Positions 49,001 through 60,658 of a stretch of 64,000 bases of DNA are shown piece after piece. The position numbers were made by a program, and so were the translations under genes. Positions within the stretch are counted from its first letter, which is position 1. The number at the start of each line of letters is the position of its first letter. The stretch spans positions 372,001-436,000 of the forward strand of contig JAGPYM010000001.1 of the NCBI GenBank assembly GCA_020736575.1, read 5' to 3'. This DNA is from Thelonectria olida. Lineage: Eukaryota > Ascomycota > Sordariomycetes > Hypocreales > Nectriaceae. The notes under the pieces were generated by a model that made no database searches, was not told where the DNA came from, and was given only the letters and a program-made list of their open reading frames with translations.

Positions 49001-49420
49001 TCCCAGTTGGCCGACGGTTGCGCGATCAGCAACCGACATGAAAGGCTAGGTTTATCCTCGCCATCATGTTGGAGGGGTCGTAATGGATTGTTGCATTCAA
49101 CGGATGCGCTGCTGAGGTTTGGCTTTCGCCCGAACCATTGACCGTGGCCAGGCTGGTGCAAGCGGACAGCTAACTAAGACAGGAAGCTCTCACGGTGCTG
49201 TACAGTTGGTGTTGGTTACAAGCAGGATCCTCCTTGTGGCATGGGTCGCGCAATGACAGGCAGCTACATCATCGCGATCGATTTATCTGCAAGTCCGAGA
49301 TCGAGACCACTTGAACGAAGGCCTCACTCTGTCTCATCCAATACCATCTTCCCGCCACGTCCAACGTCAGCGCAATCTGGTTGGCATTGTGGCACGGGCG
49401 AAGAGGTGAGATGGTGTACC

Positions 49421-49452
49421 CCATTTGGCTCTCCATTTGGCTCTCCATTTGG
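49421..49452. repeat. 12-bp tandem repeat, 2.7 copies
   Basis: The unit CCATTTGGCTCT occurs twice in full, then CCATTTGG. There is no associated gene. Confidence 0.9.
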
Positions 49453-52400
49453 AAGGCTGAAAATCAGTCCATCTGTCATGGAGAATTTCCCAGATGAAGC
49501 GGTGGTTAGTACGTTCTGAATAATTGTCGAGGCGTCTAGAATGAGACATCTCAAGCTAGGTACTTGTCAGCTACACGAGCCATCCTCCATAATTGTGCAG
49601 AGTTCCAATACCGAGCCTCGCGCTTCGTCCTCTTGGCTTTCTTTTTGACTTCTCCCAGCCCCCGCTCCAAAAAGGAAGGGGGCGTGAGCTTGCTTTGCAA
49701 AGAGGCATGAAAGTGGTGTGTTGTTTGTTTGGTGGTGTGTTCGCGGCACCGGCAGGATCTAGCTAGTGGGCGCCCACGCCGTCCTAGGATCAGACGATCG
49801 TCCTGTCGAGGCCCCCCACCACAGCCAGATCCCAGGGTTCCGCCCTTTCAACCGCGTCCGAATACCCTTGTCTTGACCGTACCCTGGATAATTGCGAGGC
49901 GCGCAACTGGCCTTCAGTGGTTGGGTGCTGACTCCAGCGCTGGGCTTCAGCCTGGATTTCTTCGAACAGTCCAAGGCGACCAAATTTGCCCCCGGCTCGT
50001 TGGCGCGAGCTCAAATCAGAGGTTGGGACGACGGTCTAGTAGAGCATTTGGGGCCCAGGCACAGGCTACTCTTGGGTGACATTCACCAAGCTTCACGAAT
50101 CAAACTAATCGTACTGAACTTCGCATGGTGTCGAAACCGATCGCCTCGGACGCAACCTTCCTTAGTCGACGGATTGGTTGGGATGGGACCTAGCATCCCA
50201 GAAGGATTCGTCAGCATCGCAAGCAGATGGGATGTATCTGCATCTCGGCGAGCGTCTCGGTACTGGATCACCGTCTAGCAAATGCATCGTCGACGACAGG
50301 TTCTGATTCTGCATGGGGTGCAGCTGACCTAGGAGTCGGGTAGGATCCGGGGGTGCAACAATGGGTGAAAAGGAAGCACGACCACGTCATAGTATTGTGA
50401 CCCGATCGGCTGGCTGTTGCTGACTTGGGGGCCATGCCGGCCGGACGTTGCTTCCACACGAAATCTCGGCTGCAGTCCCCTCTCGATCTAGCACTAGGAT
50501 AGCCCTTCAAAAGAATCCCTGGCCAGCCTATAGCGTCGACGCCTTGAGCCGGGGATAGCGTCCACGAATCCACCCCAGGAAGCTTTATCACCTGATGTTG
50601 AATTTCGCATGCAACCGTCTTGACAAAACAGTCTAGACGCATGACCAAAGAAGACAGCTGGCTTGTTGATCGAGTCAGAAGAGGATATTGCGTGCCAGGG
50701 CCTCCACATCCAGAACAACTCGACGGGCTAGTAGGCCTGCGGCAGTTGCAAGATCATCGCCGATGATGGCTTTCCAGCCTGGCGGGTGGCGGCCGTGTTA
50801 TCCCAGCCCGTGTGAGAGGAAGCCGGGCGAGATCGGCCCAGCTGGTGGTGTATGGAGGCCTCGTTTCTCAACACTATTTAGCCGGGGGTGAGATGTTGAG
50901 GACATGGACAGACCACAAACAGCTCATCGTCTCTGCGATTTGAGCTGCCTGATAGGGGACCAATGGGATCAGTGGCGCCTGCAGCCTTAGGTGTGTTGAA
51001 CCATCTGGCGATGCAGCATCCCCAGCCTCTCATGACGAGGGTGTGAAAGCATTGAACGACCCGTCATCAGCAAGATTGTGTTTGCTGGAACAACACGCCC
51101 GAATGCAACTGTGGATGGGTGGGTGACCATCGACGGTTCTGCTGAGGCCCAGCGGAGGCGCAAGATCTGACGGCGCCATCATGAAAAAGCGTTTTCGGCT
51201 CGCTGCATAATCCGGGCCGCTGAGAGTTGACAGAACTGCAGGGGAGATCTGATACTATTAGGTGGGCAGCTGGGATGCGGGAATAGGAAGGATTTACAGT
51301 CCAATTTTGCTCTGTCAGATCTCGCAGCGGTACCCCCGCTTTGCCAAAGCCAAATTCTGTCCTCGGTCCTGTAAATCTCGCCCGGACGCGAGTTGTGTAC
51401 ATTATCGCTGCAAATCTGAGTAGGTCTGACCGCTCGGCGTAAAATGAGAGATGATCTGGCGTTTTTCTAGACCATCTGCGTGATCCATCACATGTTGAGG
51501 CCATCCTGGAATCCGGGGTGGTTTCCCCAAGCAGCATCTCGCTGAACCACGTCAAACTTACCAGCGGCGTGGGTTACTGTATAAGGGCAATAGTTGACGT
51601 GACCTTGGAGATACAATTTAACTCTTGTGCATACGCAGGACACTCATGTACACATGCCTCGGGGGCTCGACTACCCCTTGCCGAGCAGCTCCATTTGGCC
51701 GCGCTCGGATTGGACTTAGGAAATGGGGGTGAAGATGCCCAGCTCTCGAACCAGGATGCACCCTTGACCACAGCATCTGGGGAGACGGTTACTTGGGCCG
51801 AAGGAAGGGCCGTCATCAACCGTGACCTTGATTCATTGGCACACGGCCGATTTACAAGAGACGATCGAAGTGAGGCCCTCGAACGACCAGGGTTCCCGAC
51901 AAGGGGAAAGATGACTTGGGGAACAGTTGACGATTGCATGAGATCGGTCGGGGATGCATCAGAAAATGACTTTTGGGGGGTTGTCGCCCGGAATGTCCCC
52001 AGTTTATCGCTTCCGATCCTGGCGGTGGTGGTGTCCGCTGACGCTGACGCTGGCGCAGACCCGGTCCGTAAGGTCGGATATCGCGCAAAGTCTCGTGGAT
52101 TTCTTCACCGTTGTGGGGTCTTGGCTGGAGACGTTGTGGGCGAAGTTGTCATCGCGTTACATCAAATCGAGAAGGCGGCTCTTTGCCTGAAGTCTTGTGA
52201 TGAAACGGTGACGGCGCGTCCGGAGAAGACATTACGGAAACGCGGAGGAATTCGAAAAGATGGTGTCTTAGCTGTCTCGCTTGCCTCTGGGGCCAGGCGT
52301 CGACGTCTATTCCTACTTTAACGGGTCAGCAGCAAACAAGTTGACTCGCGTTGGGCCTCTTTAGAATCATATCCATGTCCATGACCAAAGACACCACACA

Positions 52401-53797
52401 TCCACAGCCATAACCAATCCGATATGGATGCCGAGGTTGGAGCGAAGTGGCACAGCCAACACCGAGAACATGGAACCTAGTCTGGAGGTGTGAGCATACG
52501 CACCAGGGACGATAGATTGATTGCATATGTAATTAACGTATGTTGGTACTCGGGAGAGACTTCGTACTTCATACGTAGCCGGAATGTGTCAAAGGTCCAG
52601 AGGAATCGTATCCGCATCCGTGAAAGCGAGCGTGTGATAGCCGCGGTCATGGTCGTGGTTGTGCAGCCCAAGATGGGCCGAGAAAGATGGATGATGGACC
52701 GTTGAATCCATGATGTTGAATACCCATGCCCATCGTGGGACCCTTGTATGGCATTCTGCATTGCCTGCCTGGGCATCTCCTCGTACGGAGTATTCGAAGA
52801 TGCCTCCAGGTCCCGGCAAAGGAGAAAAATGCGAGGGTTGGCACTGGCTCGGTTTCTTGGGGCTGGCGTGACGGGGAGGTGGAAACGGACGGATGTCCCC
52901 GCTTTTCCGTCCGAAAACGGCTCATGAGATCCAAGGATGGCCCAACGACGGACGGTTGACCCCTTGCTCCTTCCTTTGGCAGTTCAGCCCCAACGCTTCC
53001 TTCCAGTTCATTCACCACAGCCTAAGGCACCTGAGGCACACCTTCAAACTGTTTGTTCCATGCTGACTCCATATCCATACATCGACAGAGATAACATGGT
53101 TCAATGCTGGTGCGCTTAGCCATGCCGGGAAATAGCAAGTGCCCGAACGAGGCTCGGTAGGGCAGCTCGAGTATGCACGGAGCTAACGTCCTCTTGACAT
53201 ACAGTACATGCCGAGTGTTAATTAACTCTCAGGCGCGGCACATGAAGGCTCCCACGAGGCGTCAGGGATGCGCCCAGGGCCTGAGACAATGAGACAAAGA
53301 CAATACTCCGTCAAACGCGTCTGAACAAGGACAGGCTTAGACGTGATGAGATGGGACAAGAGATTATTGGGCCAATGGCTATCAACGTGGACCAGGGACC
53401 ACCGTCATCCCCCCATCGCAGTATCCGAGCGTCTCCAAAGCAATCAATGCCCCCCTTGTTTGCAGTCGTTGTAGAAACATACGGTCTGTCAATTCTCATC
53501 GTGGCCTCTCCTACGGTTCTCCCTGATAGTAATGTTAACTGAGTCTTGCCAAAGACCCCGGAACCCCGCGAGTGCGGCCGGGATGGTTGTCCGAAACGGG
53601 TATAGGGATCGGGCGGTTGGTGGGATTCGAGATGCAGTTCGTCCGCCGCCCTGCATCTTGAGCCCACCACGTGTGGTCCCGGTGGAGGGCCCGACTTGCT
53701 CGCCTTAGGTTTAGACCGCCCGGTACAGGCGGAGTTAGTTTCGTGGAGAATCGAGATGGAGGGACTATGGCCAGGCTTTACCTCGTTCTTGGTCGCG

Positions 53798-53829
53798 CAC
53801 CACCACCACCACCACCACCACCACCACCA
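53798..53829. repeat. (CAC)10 microsatellite
   Basis: Ten CAC units plus CA, 32 bp, with no interruption. No supported gene contains it. Confidence 0.95.
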
Positions 53830-54688
53830 TTACCGTCCGCCGAAACAAACCCTCGCGTTCAGTGACCGAGAGTAGGAGAGGGAATGGTCTGAAGCATGAT
53901 GGGTCAAAGCCAAGAACCAGAAGCAAAAACCTTGACTCACGCCCCCGGCAAAGCTGGATGAGGAAACGTCAGCAAGCAGCCAGCAGCAACCCTTCAACAG
54001 AAGCACGGTGACGTACATTCTGCCCGTGGCCGCGATGCAGCATGAGGGAAAAGGCTTCCCCAGTAAAAACGTTCGATAAAGTTTCTTTTGATGGTCTGAG
54101 GCTTTGCGTCGACTCGGCTTGTTGCGCCGGCAGTGCAGGTTGGTGGTGACTTTGCGCCAACACCAGCCAGTTGACAAAGCAAACCTACTGGGGTGCTATC
54201 CTCAAAGTTCCGACCTAAAGGATTTTAACTTGGTCTGGGGAGAAGTAATTACCCTTTCAGAAGCCATGCTCAATCTCACATCCAATTCCGTACGTGCGAT
54301 CTAGGCGTTACCCCGGACGAATGAATACAGACACAGCCATCCTACCAGGTCAGCTCGATCAGCTTGGCCGTCACGTCGCACGCTGCATGCTATTAGCTGC
54401 TGCCGTGTCCATTCCACGGTGGTGAGTGTAACGATGAACCAGGACGAATAGAGAGCATGCATCGCTAGAGCGAACAAAGCGCGCGTGTGGATAAAATTAG
54501 CAGCAGATCGAGGTGTTATGGGGACGCCTGTACGGATTCGACCAGACGTGTCTCGTGTGTTTCGATGTCGTGAAGGCTAGTAAGATTGGATCGAGGCACC
54601 AGTCATGTGTGCTTGGGCGGACACAGCCGACCCTCCACTCCCATATGGATGATTGATGAGCTGGACAAGAGTCTAGCCTGCTTAGGAG

Positions 54689-54721
54689 GACGACGACGAA
54701 GAAGAAGAAGAAGAAGAAGAA
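54689..54721. repeat. (GAC)3(GAA)8 microsatellite
   Basis: Three GAC units pass directly into eight GAA units. On the minus strand this is a pyrimidine tract (TTC repeats). Confidence 0.92.
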
Positions 54722-55449
54722 AAGAAACAAGTCGAACAACCTGATTCTTCAAGCGGTTTTGCCTTGACTATGCCACCTCTACGGCTGAAAACACCACACC
54801 CCTTGTGCCTTGGAGGGGGGCAGACTATACCTCTAGAGATACCCTACACGCTTCGCACAAGGGCTGTATAAGAAACGTGGGCGCGTTTACTTGGTAGGGT
54901 CCTGTCTGGCGATGTTGCTCTAAGATTGCTGATGAGCTGGCTGTGTTACCGTCGTCACGGAGGCTGATGGTCCAAGCCATTCCCCATGGCTGGTTGCATA
55001 TTCCAATGGCACACGAGAGACAGATATGCGCGTACGAATACAAGTCCCCCCCTCCTCCTCTAAGTTACCGCCGACCTCCGCGTCTTGTGTGGTTGTGGTC
55101 CGTATCCCTCCGGCGACGTCCCGGCGGACCCCTCCCCCCGGGTTATGTTCCATGGGAGGAGAATGCTACGTACATACGGTTGAAACACCATCAAAAGGTT
55201 CATTACGCATCGCGGTTCAGTGTCTGATCGGCGTCTAATTCAGCGCCCCGAGCGTGACAGTGCAGCGGTGCCCTTCATGGGTGAAAACGGATTGTTTCCC
55301 CCTTAACTAGTGGCTGCAGCAATATGGGAATAGCTGCTTGATAATATTATTAATTGATGATCATGACGGGCCATTGCCAATGCATCTCTGGTGTTACTGT
55401 CACGTACAACACACAACACACCAACACATGCTCGCCCATCAAGCAGCAA

Positions 55450-55473
55450 CAACACCAACACCAACACCAACAC
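55450..55473. repeat. (CAACAC)4 microsatellite
   Basis: Four exact CAACAC units, flanked by further CAA/CAC-like sequence. Confidence 0.9.
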
Positions 55474-58400
55474 CACCGCGAGCAGCAAGCCGGGCGTTGC
55501 CGGGCCCGGACGACGATGCGTGACACGCGCCGCCACTCAGTTAGGTACAACGATGTGATCTAAGGTCAAAGGGCTGAAAGAAAACTTCTCCCACAGCCAT
55601 CCGCGAGTAAGTTGCACGATGCGATCGACATCAGACCACCTCGCAAGCCTCCGTTGCAGGGAAGCGTGGTCTAGTCTCGCAGCGCCTGCATGGCTTCGAT
55701 GCCCATGCCCATGCCATGCCTCGTCCAAACGAGGCGCGACTCCATCCACTCACTGGATTCGTCCCTGCGAGAGAGAGAAGGAAGGGAAAAAAGACTTTTC
55801 GATGCGTCTCCACCGTCTGCGAGAAACAATGGATCCATTATTATCCCCATCCTTAGACATTTGCTTCATCTCCTCCTCCTCACACATGGAAGTCACTCGC
55901 TCACTCACCCCCCTCCCCTTGCAACAACCACGCGCACACGCACCACAACACCAAGGATGACCTGGCTTGATTCCTCCTTTCTGTTGGTTGTCGCCCTGTG
56001 GTTGCTTTTACGGATACGCACCGCGCTTGTACACATAACGACGCACGAAACCAACCGTCTTGCTATGAGCGAAACACTCACACACCCCTTCTCCCCTTTT
56101 GCACCCTACCTCCCTCCTCTTCCTCTTCCTCCTCCTCCCCGTCAAGGTCTTGGTTGTCCCAACCGTGCACCACCAACGCCGCATCGTGGAGATCTCATGA
56201 TCCCGCCCATCCGCAACGCTCGGCCTGGGCCTTGTGAAAGATCGGAGCTTTGACGAAATTGGGCGTTTTGGGAATAGAATCGTAGATGGTGGGTTTCTCT
56301 GGGAATATCCCAATTGACGCCAGACTATGGAGACGCCTCTCATTTGCCCATTCCTTTAGACGTAAGCCCTTTCCCTCTCATCATCAGACGGTGTCTTTTT
56401 ATTTTGCCGTAGCCATGGCCAAGGGGAAAAGGCTGGCCGCTTGTCCCTCAATCCCTGCTTCCAAGATGGCTTCTAGGTCGTCGAAACTCGCGAGCTAAGA
56501 AAAGGCAAGTCGCCGTTGCCGTTGCGAAAGTCTTCTGGTGTCTGGGCGTCTCCATTGAGGCTTGCTTGCTGCAAGCCATGGCCATCCAAAGTAAGGGCAG
56601 CATTGGCGGCAATGCATGGCGGAACCTCGATGGACAACGGGGTCCTGTCACACACGGGCAGTCAGTCGCCGTCACACACTCGCGAGTGCTAATTACAGGA
56701 ATCTTGATAAACAAACAGACATTGACATGGCAAATGCTGATGCCACGCACCTCCTACCTAAGACATACAGTAGTTTGCTTACTTGCTTGCCTGATCACTG
56801 GATGGCCACTTGACTCGTCCATTCCATGGGCCAGGCACCCGAGGATTGCACATCTCGATGGCCAGAGACGGGTGTCACTTGGGGATATTGACATGGGGCA
56901 CGATGGGATCCGCTTAAACGACCCGGCGTTGGGGGAGCGTCTCCATCACATTTTTCCCTCCTTCCCCATCAATTTACCACGACAGGACTCACTTGCCTTT
57001 CTGCAGGGTCATTGTCATCGTTTTACACTCTTTTTTCCCTTTTCTTCTCCTGCTGGGTGATAGCGCCCCTGTCCAGCCCCTGCCTATTCCCGAGCGTCAT
57101 ATCCCTGAACCCGATTTCGTTGTCCAGGGGGTGTCCTCGAGAAAGCAACGTCGATGGCGTGGTGTCCGTTGACGTCGGCCAATGGCAAGTGACTGCCGAG
57201 GCAACATCGACGACCGCAAAGCTGTGTGTGCTATTGCTTTGTCGTCCCGGCCACTTCCATCTCGGGGGGAGGGCGGATCCGTGAACATCTGACTTGATGA
57301 CGGGTATGCAGGAGATGGGATTGGCGGGAAGAGAAGCTGTTCCTCCTTCTACGCGGCGGAGAGATGTGTAAAAGGGGAGTGACAGCTTTCGGGATAACGC
57401 TCTGAAGGCGGAGCGGGCGAAGGCATGGGCCGACGAAAACGGGAGACCGCTGTGTGCCCCGTAAACGCACACACACACAATGAGAACAATGGGGGGTGCG
57501 GGCCGAAGTGGGAAAAACCGTTGATGACAGCTTCCTACGTCTCCCAGTGTGCGCCCATGACACAGCGGAACGAATGTGACGCACGTGAAAGGTATTACAG
57601 AGAGAGGTCCGTAGACTGATAGCCAAGGCGGAAACCCGCACAGGTCAAGAAAGAAAAAGAAAAGAGAGAGATACAAGCAAGAAGGCCTAATACATTGATT
57701 GATACGCCGATATTCGTACCTAGATACATCCATCATCCATCATCCGGTGGTTTCGGCCAAGTGCGTCATGACACTCCCAAGCCGAGTATTTCTCGTGTTA
57801 GCTGAGGCTGGATCAAAGTCGTGCGTGTCGATGCTGAATCTATGAACTAAAAGTGAAAAAAGTCCGGCCGGCAGTATCGTCTCACGCCTGCCGAGACGCC
57901 CTCTGGGGCTTCCTTGTCACCTGCAGTGCAGCCGAGAGTTTCCCTTCTCATTGTCTTCTTTTGCAACCTCAACCTGCGAGTTGGACAAGGGTTGAAGCGT
58001 AATCACTTGCAGTAACATCGCGGCACACCACCATTTGGCACCGGATCGCGCAGTGGGGTCAGCCGTCTTCTCTCTCGCTCGGGGATGGTCCGGCATGGAT
58101 GATGGACTTTGGCGAGATGCGAAAACATGAAGAACGAAAAGAAGGAAAAAAAAAAAAAACGTATGACATCGGGTCGTCGATGAGTGCACGCATGACTGAT
58201 GAGATCCATGGGCTGGCGGGCTCCGAACGAGCACGGGGCCAATGGGGGCTTGCCTTTCTTTTTCCTTACTCCATTGCCGAGTTCTTTGGAACGTGGGACC
58301 GGGCTTGAAGACGAAGGAAAAAAGTAATGAAATCGTTCGACCAGAACTTGACGATGGGACTCTCACCAGCGGCGGAGCGTCAACTAACTCCCTCCCAGCC

Positions 58401-60640
58401 ATGAAGCTAAGACGGAGGTGGGCGACAGGAAGAAGAAAAACAGGGTCGTGTTTAACAACATTATCCGCTTCGCTAGCAGCAACCAAGACGGATAGCTGGA
58501 CAGTGGGGAATCCAAAAAGAAGCAAAGAACAACATCAAGGCCCCAAGGGCGGGAAGCGTATTGTCACGGGTCATGGTGATGATGAATGTAGGAGCAAGCA
58601 ATGCCCAATGTTGGTTTGACCATTCCGAGTGGGAACACCATTACCCTTCATTGCACAAGCACAGAGATTGGAAACTGGCAGAATTCTCCGAGCCGTGCTG
58701 TGTGCCATGCCATGCCTGAGCAACCTGAGTAGGCAAAAGCGCATCACAACGGAGAGGGACCCAACGGGAGAGACGAGCCCATGACAAACTGTTCGCAGGC
58801 CAGCCAGCACTGGGCAGGGCCACCGTGCAGCTGTGACTACTGCGAATTGACTGGACTATCAAATCGACGGACGTGCCACTTTGCCAGGTAGTTGAGGCTT
58901 GATGAGGAGTTCAATAGCTTCACCAAGATGAATGGTCAGATTCGGGGAGGAACTGAGCCTTGACCGAGTGACGGTGAGATCGATGGAAAGATTTAGCGGG
59001 GACCCTTCATGGCAAGCAACTCCGAACGACCATCTCGGAGGGTTGTTGTTCTTGCTTGGGCCGCGGCTGCAGATCGAGGCTAATTTGTTCTGTGGAGGCG
59101 CCCTGTTGGTCCCTTTCGTAACGTCGGACAGGACACAGACGGGGTGACCATCACCCAATACAGGTACATCTAGTTTGAGACTTGGCGTGGTCGCTTTTTC
59201 AGTGCTGTGAGCGAATTGCGAGACACGAACCAACTTCCTGACAAACCCATGCATAACTTGCTATCAGTCAGGTCAGAAGCAGTGCTTGGTGAGGTCGTAT
59301 GGCGTTGTTTCCAGCGCAGGCGATGGCATGGCCTCCTTCTAACCCCTGGTCAGCGAACAGGCTGGTGAGGGACCCCGACAAGCGCATCCAGTTCCAGGCG
59401 ATTGGGAACTGGGTAGTGAATGACGCGGAACGGCGGCAGCAGGCTCGCTAGCAGGGAACCCTTGCAGTTGGAGGCAGCATCGTCTTCCCATCCCCATGGC
59501 GCATTGCCCGGGGGGTTTCTCAGAACCACCGAGGCCGAAGCGAATAATAACATCGGCGACAAAGAGTAGGGAGCGATTTGGTCTTGGTCCATCGATGGGA
59601 TCGGCTTCGGTCCGAACTTGCTGCGCAATCTTGCCGCGCATCTCGGGGTCCGTTAGGTTAACGTTTTTGATAGTCACGATAACTATGGAGTGCATCTCCG
59701 CCACAAGATGTTGACGACTCCGGAGACTTGAATTAGTGTCTAGGGCTAACCAGTAGCACCTCTGGCGCGCTCTTCGAGACAAGTTGGATGTCTTCCTGTC
59801 CCTTCCCCTTTCGTGATACCGACACGGTCAGCATTCAACCCTGGCGGGCGAAGTCGACGGGTTCCTAAGCTGGTGCTGATGCTAGCCAGAACACTAAGAA
59901 TTAGGAAATGGGCTTACCAGAAAATATGCCGTAAAGGGATGGTGAAGTTACGGGCTATCACATTCTGGAAGCCGTCCAGTGGGATGGTTTCTTTGGCCGA
60001 GATTGGGACCGGCGATGAAGCGCTGGGGTCATCCCAGGACAAAAACAGGCCAAGGTTTGGTAAAAGTCTCTCAACCACAAAACAATATGACGGCTCACAT
60101 TTCCCTAACAAACCCCTGACGCTGGATTTGTGGTGTTTTTCGTTATTTCCTCAGTTTTGATGAAGCATGAGGGAAAATAACCGTCAAGGTGGAGCAGAGC
60201 GTTTTAGGTGTGTCAATGACAGGCCCTAGTTGACAAGCAACATCTGGGAGGGCATCAGGTGCTTGTCGGCAGTCTCGTGTCCAGAAGGGAAAGTCGGTGG
60301 AAGCCATCACCAGATCATCGGTGCACCACGAGTCGAGACGCAACCCGGCTTGCCATCAACCATTGACCGCCAATTCCCAAGGGTTCGAGACAGCCTTGGC
60401 TGTGGCAAAAGGATGTGCGTTCGCATCTCATCTCGGCAGACCATCTACGATCGAAGGCGGTTCGAAAGGGGGGCGGCGTCGACGGCGTCAATCGTCGAGC
60501 TGATGGTTGATTGAGTACGGAGGGCGTTTCATCCATACGCGAGCCAGCAATGACACACCCAAGAACGCCCTGGGCCAATGGCTGAGATAACCTCAGTTCC
60601 TCCTGCTTCGCCCGTCGTAGTCTCTAAGCACGATAGCCTC

Positions 60641-60658
60641 CTGCGGAAGATTCCGCAG
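60641..60658. promoter_or_regulatory. Inverted repeat with CGG-N6-CCG, possible zinc-cluster site
   Basis: CTGCGGAA-GA-TTCCGCAG: 8-bp arms with a 2-bp spacer. The inner CGG and CCG are six bases apart, the spacing recognised by Ppr1/UaY-type Zn2Cys6 dimers. The function is inferred only from the spacing. Confidence 0.35.

Larger units (their letters stand above)
43705..52000. other. Gene-free tract, first part
   Basis: No gene is supported. Open frames are short, lack codon bias and resemble no family. Structures present are a CCAGCA hexamer repeat (46006-46044) and a 12-bp tandem repeat (49421-49452). Composition looks like ordinary intergenic DNA, not an AT-rich repeat island. The first few hundred bases carry the 3' end of the ligase transcript. 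Confidence 0.5.

Noticed and set aside
51104..51150. GGGTGGGTGACCA-like string resembling part of 5S rRNA
   Set aside because: Only about 13 nt match the 5S core. The flanks do not fold or match.
51518..52321. 267-codon frame in the gene-free tract
   Set aside because: It starts with GTG; its first ATG is well inside. Many rare codons (ATA, TTA, AGG) and no family resemblance. Likely chance.
57023..57736. 237-codon minus-strand frame
   Set aside because: Low-complexity Phe/Leu/Ser/Pro composition, no domain, no splice context.
57917..58525. 202-codon minus-strand frame
   Set aside because: It begins at TTG and is built on a poly-T run. No family resemblance.
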